From the NCBI GenBank assembly GCA_051155755.1, contig DAXETY010000081.1, forward strand, positions 1 to 30,513: a DNA stretch of 30,513 nucleotides. Reading direction: 5' to 3'. Source of the DNA: DAXETY01 sp051155755. Its GTDB lineage: Bacteria; Desulfobacterota; Desulfobacteria; Desulfobacterales; SG8-13. This document shows positions 15,474-23,378 of this stretch, in pieces. Each line of letters opens with the position of its first letter. The stretch's first letter is position 1. The notes below the pieces were generated by a model. It ran no database searches. It had not been told where the DNA came from and saw only the letters and a program-made list of their open reading frames with translations. The translations under genes were made by a program, and so were the position numbers.

Positions 15474-16436
15474 ATGATTCAATACGACTGTGCGTTCTGG
15501 AACCTGGAAAATCTCTTCGATGTAGCGGATTCTCCGCGACGCACCGAAAAACTGCAGCGAACCATTGGCAGCGAGCTGAAAGGATGGAACCGGACCGTGC
15601 TGGACCGCAAGATTTCCCGGCTGGCGTCCGTCATCGGCAAGATGAACGACGGCAGGGGACCGGATCTATTGGGCGTATGTGAAGTTGAAAACCGGTTCGT
15701 GCTCGAATGCCTGGTCGCTGCGCTGGAGCCGCTGTCGAGACATTACGAAATCGCACACGCCGACACCGAGGACCGCCGCGGCATCGATGTCGCGTTTCTC
15801 TATGACGCCGACATGCTTTCGGCCGCCGAGAAATTCTCCCATTACATCGTCAAGCGCAGTGCCAGCCGGGACCTGTTCCAGGTCAATTTTCGCACCGCCG
15901 CCGGCCGGCTGCTGATCGTCATCGGCAATCACTGGCCGTCGAGATCCGGCGGCATTTACGAATCCGAGCCCTATCGAATCATGGCCGCCGAAACGCTGGC
16001 ATATTTTCACCAGCGCATCGAAGACATCCACGGCCGCGACGTGGCCGTGCTGGCCCTGGGCGATTTCAACGACGAGCCCCACGACCGCTCCCTGGTGGAA
16101 TACGCCCTGTCGGATCGAACCCGCAAGAAGGTGACCTTTGCCCGGACACCCCATTTTTTGAACCTCATGTGGCAAATCTCCGGCCGGGGATTGGGCACCC
16201 ATTACTACAACAACGCCCCCAGCGTGCTGGATCAGTTTCTGGCCTCGCGCGGACTGCTCACCGGCAACTCCGGGCTCAAAATCCTTCCGGAAACCGTCCG
16301 GGTCGTCCGGTTTCCCGAAATGGTCCACACCGGTGCCTACCCGGTTCCGGTGCGTTTCGGCCGGGGAAAATCACTGAATCCCGACGGATTCAGCGACCAT
16401 TTTCCCATCGCCGTGAAATTGAGAGAAAAGACCTGA
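15474..16436 (+). CDS. Endonuclease/exonuclease/phosphatase-family protein
   Basis: The 320-residue protein has the motifs of the DNase I-like phosphodiesterase fold: FWNLENLFD near the start, LGVCEVENR (catalytic Glu), RRGIDVAFLYD, NHWPSRSGG, ALGDFNDEPHDRS (Asp/Asn pair) and the terminal FSDHFPIAVKL (Asp-His). No signal peptide is seen. The ATG at 15474 is preceded by GGAGG eight bases upstream; the frame extends back over miaA without conserved content. The substrate (DNA, RNA or phosphoester) cannot be told from sequence. It ends 15 bases from the convergent alanine racemase gene. Confidence 0.88.
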   Translation: MIQYDCAFWNLENLFDVADSPRRTEKLQRTIGSELKGWNRTVLDRKISRLASVIGKMNDGRGPDLLGVCEVENRFVLECLVAALEPLSRHYEIAHADTEDRRGIDVAFLYDADMLSAAEKFSHYIVKRSASRDLFQVNFRTAAGRLLIVIGNHWPSRSGGIYESEPYRIMAAETLAYFHQRIEDIHGRDVAVLALGDFNDEPHDRSLVEYALSDRTRKKVTFARTPHFLNLMWQISGRGLGTHYYNNAPSVLDQFLASRGLLTGNSGLKILPETVRVVRFPEMVHTGAYPVPVRFGRGKSLNPDGFSDHFPIAVKLREKT

Positions 16437-16451
16437 CCCCTGGTCACGACC

Positions 16452-17618
16452 CTAGATGAAGATGCGCGGCACCCGCCCGGTCAAGGCGGCGGTAACCTCA
16501 TAGTTGATGGTTCCCACCTGGGCGGCGATTTCGTCGGCGGAGACTTCCTCGCTTTCCTGGCGGCCGATCGCCACCACCTCGTCCTCCATCGCCACCGCAT
16601 CGATGTGACCGACATCCAGCATGGTCAGGTCCATGCAGACCCGTCCGACGATGGGTGCCCGGCGCCCCCGGACCAGCATGTGGCCCCGGTTGGAGAGCAG
16701 TCGACTGTAGCCGTCGGCATAGCCGATGGGAACGGTGGCGATCAAGGTCGGTTGGGCGGTGGTAAACGTCATACCGTAACTGATGCTGGTTCCGGCCGGA
16801 ACGCACTTAAGGTGGATGATGCGGGCTTTGAGAGAAAGCACCGGCTTTAGATTGATGCGGCCGCGATCGACCTCGTCGGAGGGATAAAGCCCGTAAAGGG
16901 AGATTCCGGCCCGGACCATGTCCAGGTGGGTTTGCGGCAAATCGATGATCGCTCCGCTGTTGGCGGCATGCCGCACGCTGACGGTCAGGCCGGCTTGCTG
17001 CAGCCGGGAGAGGAAATCCCGGAAATTTTCGAACTGCCATTGGGTGTAGGATTTGTCGGCGCTGTCGGAACTGGCAAAATGCGTAAAAATGCCCTCCAGG
17101 TTCAGGTTGGACAGCGCGGCTATGGCACGTGCTTCCTCGACAGCCGCCGTTGCGGCGGCAAGGCCGTCCGGTGGGCAGCGGCGGTCATCGGGCAGCATCC
17201 CCAGCCGCCCCATGCCGGTAGCCACCTTCAGGTGGATTCGCATCCGGCCCTTGCATTGCCGCGCGGCGTCGTCATAGGCCCGTGCGGTTTTCGGATCGTA
17301 TACGGTCTGGATCAGATCGTTGGCCACCACGGCTTCGGTCTGCGCGGGGGGGGTATATCCAAACACCAGAATCGGGGCCTGAATGCCGGCTTCGCGCAGC
17401 GCCAGCGCCTCGGGCAGGCGCGCCACCCCCAGCGCATCGGCCCCGCTTTCCAAGGCCCGGCGCGCCACCGGCACGGCACCGTGGCCGTAGGCATCGGCTT
17501 TCACCGCCACCATCAGCCGGGCTTCGGGGCGTGTGGCCCGACGCAGCTGTGCCACGTTGTGGGCCAGGGCGCTGAGGTCGATTTCGGCCCATACCAGTTG
17601 GTCGTGCATTGCGGGCAT
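16452..17618 (-). CDS. alr: Alanine racemase
   Basis: The 388-residue protein has the PLP-lysine motif VAVKADAYGHGA (K40), MRIHLKVATGMGRLG, ISLYGLYPS, the second catalytic tyrosine in SISYGMTF, VPIGYADGY and RVCMDLTMLD. It interconverts L- and D-alanine for peptidoglycan. The ATG at 17618 lies 2 bases after the alanine dehydrogenase stop and uses GGAGGAG inside the end of that gene, so the two are coupled. An internal ATG at 17609 is a less well placed alternative. The pairing of racemase and dehydrogenase suggests use of both alanine forms. An extra loop rich in Ala/Pro near residues 150-170 is slightly unusual. Confidence 0.95.
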   Translation of the reverse strand: MPAMHDQLVWAEIDLSALAHNVAQLRRATRPEARLMVAVKADAYGHGAVPVARRALESGADALGVARLPEALALREAGIQAPILVFGYTPPAQTEAVVANDLIQTVYDPKTARAYDDAARQCKGRMRIHLKVATGMGRLGMLPDDRRCPPDGLAAATAAVEEARAIAALSNLNLEGIFTHFASSDSADKSYTQWQFENFRDFLSRLQQAGLTVSVRHAANSGAIIDLPQTHLDMVRAGISLYGLYPSDEVDRGRINLKPVLSLKARIIHLKCVPAGTSISYGMTFTTAQPTLIATVPIGYADGYSRLLSNRGHMLVRGRRAPIVGRVCMDLTMLDVGHIDAVAMEDEVVAIGRQESEEVSADEIAAQVGTINYEVTAALTGRVPRIFI

Positions 17619-17620
17619 GG

Positions 17621-18733
17621 CTAGATCAACTCCTCCACGGCCACGTATTTCAGGTTGAAGGCTTCGGCCACGCCCTTGTGGGTCACCTTGCCGTCCACCA
17701 CGTTGGCCCCGCCGCGGATTTCCGGATTGCTGTCGAAAGCTTTCCGCCAGCCTTTGTCGGCGATTTCCAGCGCATAGGGAAGCGTGGCGTTGGTCAGGGC
17801 GATGGTGGAGGTTTTGGGCACCGCCCCGGGCATGTTGGCCACACAGTAGTGCACCACGCCGTCCACCACGTAGGTGGGGTTGGCATGGGTGGTCGCCCGG
17901 GAAGTCTCGAAACAGCCCCCCTGGTCGATGGCCACATCCACCAGCACCGATCCTTTTTTCATGGTCTTGAGCATTTCGCGCGTCACCAGCCGCGGGGCTT
18001 TGGCGCCCACGATCAGCACGGCCCCGACGACCACGTCGGCTTCTCGAACCAGTTCGCGCACGACCTTGGGGCTCGACATCAAAGGGAAGCAATTGGCCGG
18101 CATGACATCGCTGAGATAGCGCAGGCGATTCAGGCTGGTGTCGAGAATATACACCCTGGCGCCCATTCCGCAGGCCATTTTGGCCGCATTGGTTCCCACC
18201 ACACCCCCGCCGAGGATCACTACGGTTCCGGGGTCGACTCCGGGCACGCCGCCCAGCAAAACCCCTTCTCCGGCATGGGTCATTTCCAGGTACTTGGCAC
18301 CCTGTTGGATGGCCATCCGGCCGGCAACCTCACTCATCGGCGTGAGCAGGGGCAGGGAATTGTCGGGTTTCTGAATGGTTTCGTAGGCGATGTTGATGCT
18401 GCGGCGCTTCATCAACTCCCGGGTCAATTTCCGATCCGCCGCCAGGTGGAGATAGGTAAACACGATCTGCCCTTCGCGGATCAATTCGTATTCCGGCGGC
18501 AGCGGCTCCTTGACGTGCATGACCATTTCCGACTCGGCGTAAATCCCCCGGGGTGACTTGACGACTTTGGCCCCGGCCTTGCGGTAGGCAGCATCGTCGA
18601 AACCGCTGCCTTTTCCGGCGTCTTTTTCCACCAGTACCGTGTGGCCGGCCTGGTGCATGATTTCCGCGCCGGCCGGGGTCATGGACACTCGGTTCTCCTC
18701 CGCCTTGATTTCCTTGAGAATGCCGACGATCAT
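17621..18733 (-). CDS. ald: Alanine dehydrogenase
   Basis: The 370-residue length is typical. Visible blocks are MIVGILKEIKAEENRVSMTP, the substrate-binding region VMHVKEPLPPEY and TYLHLAADR, the NAD-binding motif GGGVVGTNAAKMACGMGARV, and DVAIDQGGCFETSRATTHANP near the active site. It converts L-alanine, NAD+ and water to pyruvate, NADH and ammonium, or the reverse. The ATG at 18733 has GGAGGAGG 5 bases upstream. It is the first gene of a two-gene unit with the racemase; the gap to the thiolase gene upstream is 60 bases, so it may also be read through from there. Confidence 0.96.
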   Translation of the reverse strand: MIVGILKEIKAEENRVSMTPAGAEIMHQAGHTVLVEKDAGKGSGFDDAAYRKAGAKVVKSPRGIYAESEMVMHVKEPLPPEYELIREGQIVFTYLHLAADRKLTRELMKRRSINIAYETIQKPDNSLPLLTPMSEVAGRMAIQQGAKYLEMTHAGEGVLLGGVPGVDPGTVVILGGGVVGTNAAKMACGMGARVYILDTSLNRLRYLSDVMPANCFPLMSSPKVVRELVREADVVVGAVLIVGAKAPRLVTREMLKTMKKGSVLVDVAIDQGGCFETSRATTHANPTYVVDGVVHYCVANMPGAVPKTSTIALTNATLPYALEIADKGWRKAFDSNPEIRGGANVVDGKVTHKGVAEAFNLKYVAVEELI

Positions 18734-18793
18734 CGTTCCTCCTCCATCGCGAAAGTGTCGGGTAAGGGACGCAGACTTTCCTGCAGCCGATTT

Positions 18794-20044
18794 CTACAAC
18801 ATTTCGATGGCGCAGGCCATCGACACCCCACCGCCGCCGCAGAGGGTGGCCAGTCCCAGCGATTTGCCATGCTGTTTCATCACGTGAATCAGCGTAACGA
18901 TAATCCGGGCACCGGTGGCGCCCACCGGATGTCCCAGGCCGATGCCGGAACCATGGACGTTGGTGATTTCCCGGTTCAGCCCCAGCTCGCGCTCGCAGGC
19001 CAGGTACTGAGCGGCAAAGGCCTCGTTGATCTCGATTCGTTCGAAGTCATCGATCTTCAGACCGCTGCGAGCCATCAGGTTGCGAACGGCCGGCACCGGC
19101 GAAAGCCCCATGACCGACGGATGGCAGGCCCCGCGGCCCACCGCGCGAATGCGGGCCAAGGGCTGCAGGCCCAGCTCGCGGGCCCTGTCGGCCGAAGCGA
19201 TCACCAGGGCGGCCGCCCCGTCGTTGATGCCGCTGGAATTTCCCGCGGTGACCGTGCCGATCTCCGGGACAAAGGCGGGGGGCAGCTTTTGCAGATCGGC
19301 CATGGTCAACCCGGGGCGGAAATGCTCGTCGCGCTCGAACCGAATCGAATCGCCTTTTTTCTGCGGCAGAAGCACCGGCACGATTTCCGCGCGGAAAAGC
19401 CCCTCGTGGGTGGCCCGTTCGGCGCCGTTCTGACTGCGCAGGGCCCCCTCGTCCATTTCTTGCCGGCTGATACCGTAATGCTGGGCCAGAAATTCGGCCG
19501 TGTGCCCCATGATGTAGGGCTTGCCCTTGAAAAAGCTCAGCGGCGGCCGGCTCGCGTCCACCGGTCCGTCTTCCGGGTGCGGCAACAGGTGCGAGCCGCA
19601 GTGCAGGGCCCGGATCATGGCGTCGACAAAGACCTTGTCCTGCAGGCGGCAGCCCCAGCGCGCCTCGTGCACCTCGTAGGGCGCCCCGGACATGTGCTCG
19701 GTGCCGCCGGCCAGGATCGCTTCCCCCATTCCGGCCTGAATCATGGCCATGGCCGAGATGACGGCCTCCATCCCGGAAATGCAGACCCGGTTGATCGTCA
19801 CGGCGGTAACGCTTTCCGGAATGCCGGCCATCAAAGCCGCAACCCGGGCCACGTTGAGCGAATCCGACGGCTCCATGCAGCAGCCGAAACGAACGTCGTC
19901 GAGCTCGGCAGGATCGATGCCGCAACGCTCGACGGCCCCCTGCATGGCCACGGCGCCGATTTTGGCCGCGTGGCTGTTTTTCAAGGATCCGCCGAAAGCC
20001 CCGATGGCGGTCCGGCAGGCCGATGCAATCACCACTTCTTTCAT
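18794..20044 (-). CDS. Acetyl-CoA acetyltransferase (thiolase)
   Basis: The 416-residue thiolase has the acylated cysteine C88 in INRVCISGMEA, GGTEHMSGAPY, TAGNSSGINDGAAAL, the NEAFAAQ motif, GLGHPVGATGARI (catalytic His) and the final CGGGGVSMA. The first cysteine motif (VCISG) varies from the common VCGSG or VCASG, so the preferred chain length may differ from standard acetoacetyl-CoA thiolase. It condenses two acetyl-CoA or cleaves 3-ketoacyl-CoA. The ATG at 20044 follows GAGGAGG. It could be AtoB or a longer-chain FadA-type enzyme; no other beta-oxidation genes are in view. Confidence 0.9.
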   Translation of the reverse strand: MKEVVIASACRTAIGAFGGSLKNSHAAKIGAVAMQGAVERCGIDPAELDDVRFGCCMEPSDSLNVARVAALMAGIPESVTAVTINRVCISGMEAVISAMAMIQAGMGEAILAGGTEHMSGAPYEVHEARWGCRLQDKVFVDAMIRALHCGSHLLPHPEDGPVDASRPPLSFFKGKPYIMGHTAEFLAQHYGISRQEMDEGALRSQNGAERATHEGLFRAEIVPVLLPQKKGDSIRFERDEHFRPGLTMADLQKLPPAFVPEIGTVTAGNSSGINDGAAALVIASADRARELGLQPLARIRAVGRGACHPSVMGLSPVPAVRNLMARSGLKIDDFERIEINEAFAAQYLACERELGLNREITNVHGSGIGLGHPVGATGARIIVTLIHVMKQHGKSLGLATLCGGGGVSMACAIEML

Positions 20045-20091
20045 TCAAATCCTCCTCGGTAGGTCTGAGCGTTTTCAATTTAAGCCACCGC

Positions 20092-20121
20092 ATCCTATGG
20101 CAAGCCGTCCAAGTATGTCAA
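20092..20121 (-). promoter_or_regulatory. Candidate promoter of the thiolase gene
   Basis: On the minus strand TTGACA (20121-20116, perfect) and TAGGAT (20097-20092, 4 of 6) are 18 bases apart. The start would lie about 40 bases before the ATG at 20044. Confidence 0.5.
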
Positions 20122-20157
20122 GAAAATGCACCCCCGCCGGAGGCTGTGAACATTCGC

Positions 20158-20186
20158 TTGACAATGAATTTCTCACTGCCTTAATT
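20158..20186 (+). promoter_or_regulatory. Candidate promoter of pyruvate phosphate dikinase
   Basis: A perfect TTGACA (20158-20163) is followed after 17 bases by TTAATT (20181-20186), which is a weak -10 box. It diverges from the thiolase promoter. Transcription near 20193 would give a leader of about 170 bases before the ATG. Confidence 0.45.
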
Positions 20187-20203
20187 AGTAAAAAGAAGTC
20201 AAC

Positions 20204-20332
20204 AGCCATCCGCGAAGCGGGTGGCTTGAATTTTCTTGCCAGCGGTAATTGCCGCTGGCAAGAATAGAAAAAAGCACGTTTGTGCTTCGATGTTGAACTT
20301 GCAACGGGTGCACAGCACCCGGTTTTGGCAAG
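20204..20332 (+). other. Hairpin-rich leader of ppdK
   Basis: Four inverted repeats follow one another. They are AGCCATCCGC/GCGGGTGGCT (20204-20226, 3-base loop, one G-U), TTCTTGCCAGCGG/CCGCTGGCAAGAA (20233-20264, perfect 13 bp), AAGCAC/GTGCTT (20272-20287), and CGGGTGC/GCACCCG (20305-20321) nested in CTTGC/GCAAG (20298-20332) with GTTTT after the inner stem. The last resembles a weak terminator. It matches no riboswitch class I know. Confidence 0.55.
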
Positions 20333-20363
20333 AATCAAGACCTGCATCCAAGGAGGAAAGACG

Positions 20364-23144
20364 ATGACCAGAAAGTGGGTGTACCGGTTCGACGAGATGG
20401 ATCAGGCCCTGAAATATGCCGGCGACAGCTGGGAAGGCGTGCGCGGGCTGCTGGGAGGCAAGGGGGCCAACCTGGCTGAAATGGCCCGGCTGGGCATCCC
20501 GGTGCCGCCGGGTTTTACGGTGACCACCGAAGCCTGCAATGCCTATCTGGCCGAAGGGGGTCAGCTGCCCGAAGGGCTCTGGGAGCAGGAGCTCGATGCC
20601 CTGCATACCGTTGAACAGGCCACGGGAAAAAAATTCGGCGACTCCGAGATGCCCCTGCTGGTCTCCTGCCGGTCGGGCGCCAAGTTTTCCATGCCCGGCA
20701 TGATGGACACGGTGTTGAACATCGGGCTCAACGACGAAACCGCCCGGGGCATGGTGAAACTCACCAACGACGAACGCTTCGTCTATGACGCCTATCGTCG
20801 CCTGATCCAAATGTTCGGCTGCGTGGTTATGGGCGTGGAAGACGATATTTTCGAAGAAATCCTCACCCGCGCGCGTCGCAAGGCCGGCGTGGAGAACGAC
20901 TCCGAACTGAACGCCGAGCAATGGAAGTCCGTCACCGCCGAATTCAAGGAAATCTACCGGCATCAGACCCACCACGACTTTCCCTCCGACCCGCTGAAGC
21001 AGCTCAAACTGGCCACTGAAGCGGTGTTCAAGAGCTGGAACGGCAAACGGGCGGTGGATTACCGCAACGCCGCCGGCATTGCCCACGACCTGGGCACGGC
21101 CGTAAGCATCGTCACGATGGTGTTCGCCAACATGGGCAGCGACAGCGCCACCGGCGTTGCCATGACCCGCAACGCTTCCACCGGCGAAAACCAACTCGAA
21201 GGCGACTATTTGACCAACGCCCAGGGCGAAGACGTGGTTGCCGGAATCCGCATGACCAAGGATCTCAAAGACCTGAAGACCGAAATGCCGGAAGCTTATC
21301 GGGAATTCGAAGAAATCGCCCGCAAACTGGAACGGCATTACCGGGAAATGCAGGATGTCGAGTTCACCATCGAACATGGCAAGCTCTGGATGCTGCAGAC
21401 CCGCGACGGCAAGCGCACCGCCCAGGCGGCGGTCCGCATCGCCGTGGACATGGCCGAAGACGGACTGATCAGCCGCGAAGAGGCGGTATTGCGGGTTACC
21501 CCGGAGCAGGTCGACTTTTTCATGCATCCCCAGTTCGACACAGCGGCCACCAAACGCGCACAGGCCGACGGCCGACGGCTGGCCTCCGGTCTGAACGTGT
21601 CGCCCGGGGCGGCCAGCGGTGTGGTGGCATTCGACGCCGACCTGGCTGAACAGTGGGCCAAAAAAGATCAGAAAAAAGTGATCATGGTGCGGCCGGAAAC
21701 CAAACCCGACGATGTACACGGCATGCTGGCGGCCGAGGGAATTCTGACCAGTCGCGGGGGTCGAACCAGCCATGCCGCGCTGGTGGCGCGGCAGTTCGGA
21801 AAACCGGCGGTGGTTGGCGTGTCGAGCCTGAACATCGAGTTGTCCCGGCGGCGGATGACCGTCGGCGACATCGAGGTCGAGGAAGGTGCGTGGATTTCGG
21901 TGGACGGAACCACCGGGGAGGTTTACCTGGGAAAAATCGAAACCACCCGTCCGGACATCAAGGACCCCTGGTTGCTGAAACTGCTGTCCTGGGCCGACGA
22001 CTTCCGGCGGCTGGGTGTCTGGGCCAATGCCGATTACCCCCGTGATGCCGAACGCGCGCGCGAATACGGAGCCGAAGGCATCGGCCTTTGCCGCACCGAG
22101 CACATGTTTTTCGAATCCGAACGGCTGCCCATGGTTCAGAAAATGATCATGTCCGATCGCAGATTGGAGCAAAAAGAGATCCTGGACGCCCTGCTGCCCT
22201 TTCAGCGGGAGGACTTTGCCGGACTGTTCCGGGTGATGGACGGCCTGCCGGTGATCGTGCGGCTGATCGATCCACCCCTGCATGAATTTCTGCCCAACGA
22301 CACCGAATTGCTGCGATCGCTCAGCGATCTGAAAATCCGCCTGCAGCATGCCGCCAGCCTGGAGGACATCGATGAACTGATCAAACAGGTGCGTGTCAAG
22401 GAGAGCATGCTCCAGCGGGTGGTCGCCCTGCGGGAACAGAACCCGATGCTGGGTCTGCGCGGTGTGCGCCTGGGCATCATGATCCCGGATTTGACCCTCA
22501 TGCAGGTGCGCGCGATTTTCGAGGCCGCCTGCGAAGTGGCGCGAGAGGGGATCTCCGTGCATCCGGAGGTCATGATTCCGTTGACCTGTCACGAAAACGA
22601 ACTCAAAATCCAGCGCAAGGCCCTGGAAGCCGAAGCCCAAAAGGTCATGCAGGAACAGGGCATGCAGATCGAATACAAGTTCGGAACGATGATCGAAATA
22701 CCGCGGGCCGCGCTGACCGCCGATCAGATTGCCCGCCATGCGGAGTTTTTTTCGTTCGGCACCAACGACCTGACCCAGACCACCTTTGGGATTTCCCGGG
22801 ACGATGCCGAAGCCGGTTTCCTGATCGAATATATGGAACGGGAAATCCTGCCGTCGAACCCGTTTGCCACCATCGATCGCGACGGGGTCGGCGCTCTGAT
22901 GGCCATCGCCGTGGAAAAAGGGCGCAGTGTGCATCCCGACCTGGAATGCGGGATCTGCGGAGAGCACGGAGGGGATCCCAAATCGATCGTGACCTGCCAC
23001 GAGCTGGGTTTGACGTATGTTTCCTGCTCGCCGTTCCGGGTGCCCATCGCCCGGCTGGCCGCCGCCCACGCGGCCCTGCGGCTGGATCACCCGGACATCA
23101 ACGAGGAGTCGATCCCGAATCAGGATACAGGTGCGGAAGCGTAA
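20364..23144 (+). CDS. ppdK: Pyruvate, phosphate dikinase
   Basis: The 926-residue enzyme has the N-terminal ATP-grasp domain (GGKGANLAEMARLGIPVPPGF; SCRSGAKFSMPGMMDTVLN), the phosphohistidine domain with H470 in SRGGRTSHAALVAR, and the C-terminal PEP/pyruvate barrel with GLCRTEHMF, FGTNDLTQ and catalytic C865 in CGICGEHGGDP. The residue three before H470 is Arg, where Met is more common. It interconverts pyruvate, ATP and phosphate with PEP, AMP and diphosphate. The ATG at 20364 has AAGGAGG 7 bases upstream; the frame is open further back without conservation. It is a bit longer than typical bacterial PPDK (about 880-900). In a sulfate reducer it probably feeds gluconeogenesis from pyruvate, or makes ATP from PEP. 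Confidence 0.97.
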   Translation: MTRKWVYRFDEMDQALKYAGDSWEGVRGLLGGKGANLAEMARLGIPVPPGFTVTTEACNAYLAEGGQLPEGLWEQELDALHTVEQATGKKFGDSEMPLLVSCRSGAKFSMPGMMDTVLNIGLNDETARGMVKLTNDERFVYDAYRRLIQMFGCVVMGVEDDIFEEILTRARRKAGVENDSELNAEQWKSVTAEFKEIYRHQTHHDFPSDPLKQLKLATEAVFKSWNGKRAVDYRNAAGIAHDLGTAVSIVTMVFANMGSDSATGVAMTRNASTGENQLEGDYLTNAQGEDVVAGIRMTKDLKDLKTEMPEAYREFEEIARKLERHYREMQDVEFTIEHGKLWMLQTRDGKRTAQAAVRIAVDMAEDGLISREEAVLRVTPEQVDFFMHPQFDTAATKRAQADGRRLASGLNVSPGAASGVVAFDADLAEQWAKKDQKKVIMVRPETKPDDVHGMLAAEGILTSRGGRTSHAALVARQFGKPAVVGVSSLNIELSRRRMTVGDIEVEEGAWISVDGTTGEVYLGKIETTRPDIKDPWLLKLLSWADDFRRLGVWANADYPRDAERAREYGAEGIGLCRTEHMFFESERLPMVQKMIMSDRRLEQKEILDALLPFQREDFAGLFRVMDGLPVIVRLIDPPLHEFLPNDTELLRSLSDLKIRLQHAASLEDIDELIKQVRVKESMLQRVVALREQNPMLGLRGVRLGIMIPDLTLMQVRAIFEAACEVAREGISVHPEVMIPLTCHENELKIQRKALEAEAQKVMQEQGMQIEYKFGTMIEIPRAALTADQIARHAEFFSFGTNDLTQTTFGISRDDAEAGFLIEYMEREILPSNPFATIDRDGVGALMAIAVEKGRSVHPDLECGICGEHGGDPKSIVTCHELGLTYVSCSPFRVPIARLAAAHAALRLDHPDINEESIPNQDTGAEA

Positions 23145-23172
23145 TTGCGGATGAAGGCCTTGGCCTGTCGAT

Positions 23173-23351
23173 TTCACCGCGGAGGCGCCGAGTCCGCAGA
23201 GATCATACACCTTTTCGGATGCCGCTGAGAAGGCGGCATCCGAAAAACTCCCCCGGCCCTTTCCTTATTAAGCGCAAGGTTTTTGTTTTTCGCCCTCTCA
23301 GCGAAAAACAAAAAATTTTCCCCTCTGCGTTCTCGGCGCCTCTGCGGTGAA
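23173..23351. repeat. MITE-like intergenic element with 29-bp inverted ends
   Basis: The ends 23173-23201 and 23323-23351 are inverted copies matching at 26 of 29 positions (one reads TTCACCGCGGAGGCGCCGAG). Inside are two perfect 14-bp hairpins: TTTTCGGATGCCGC/GCGGCATCCGAAAA (23212-23246) and TTTTTGTTTTTCGC/GCGAAAAACAAAAA (23280-23314). It encodes nothing convincing. Its end sequence resembles the dispersed CACCGCAGAGGCGC-type repeats seen in many bacterial genomes (from memory). It lies between convergent genes, so the hairpins could also end transcription on both sides. Confidence 0.7.
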
Positions 23352-23378
23352 CCTGATTTTTCTCGCGGTAAATCCGGC

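Noticed and set aside
20204..20332. CRISPR-like or REP cluster in the ppdK leader
   Set aside because: The four hairpins differ in sequence and spacing, so there is no repeated unit with spacers.
20199..23210. 1003-residue minus-strand open frame
   Set aside because: It is antisense to pyruvate phosphate dikinase, whose motifs are complete; the frame has no domains and crosses the leader hairpins.
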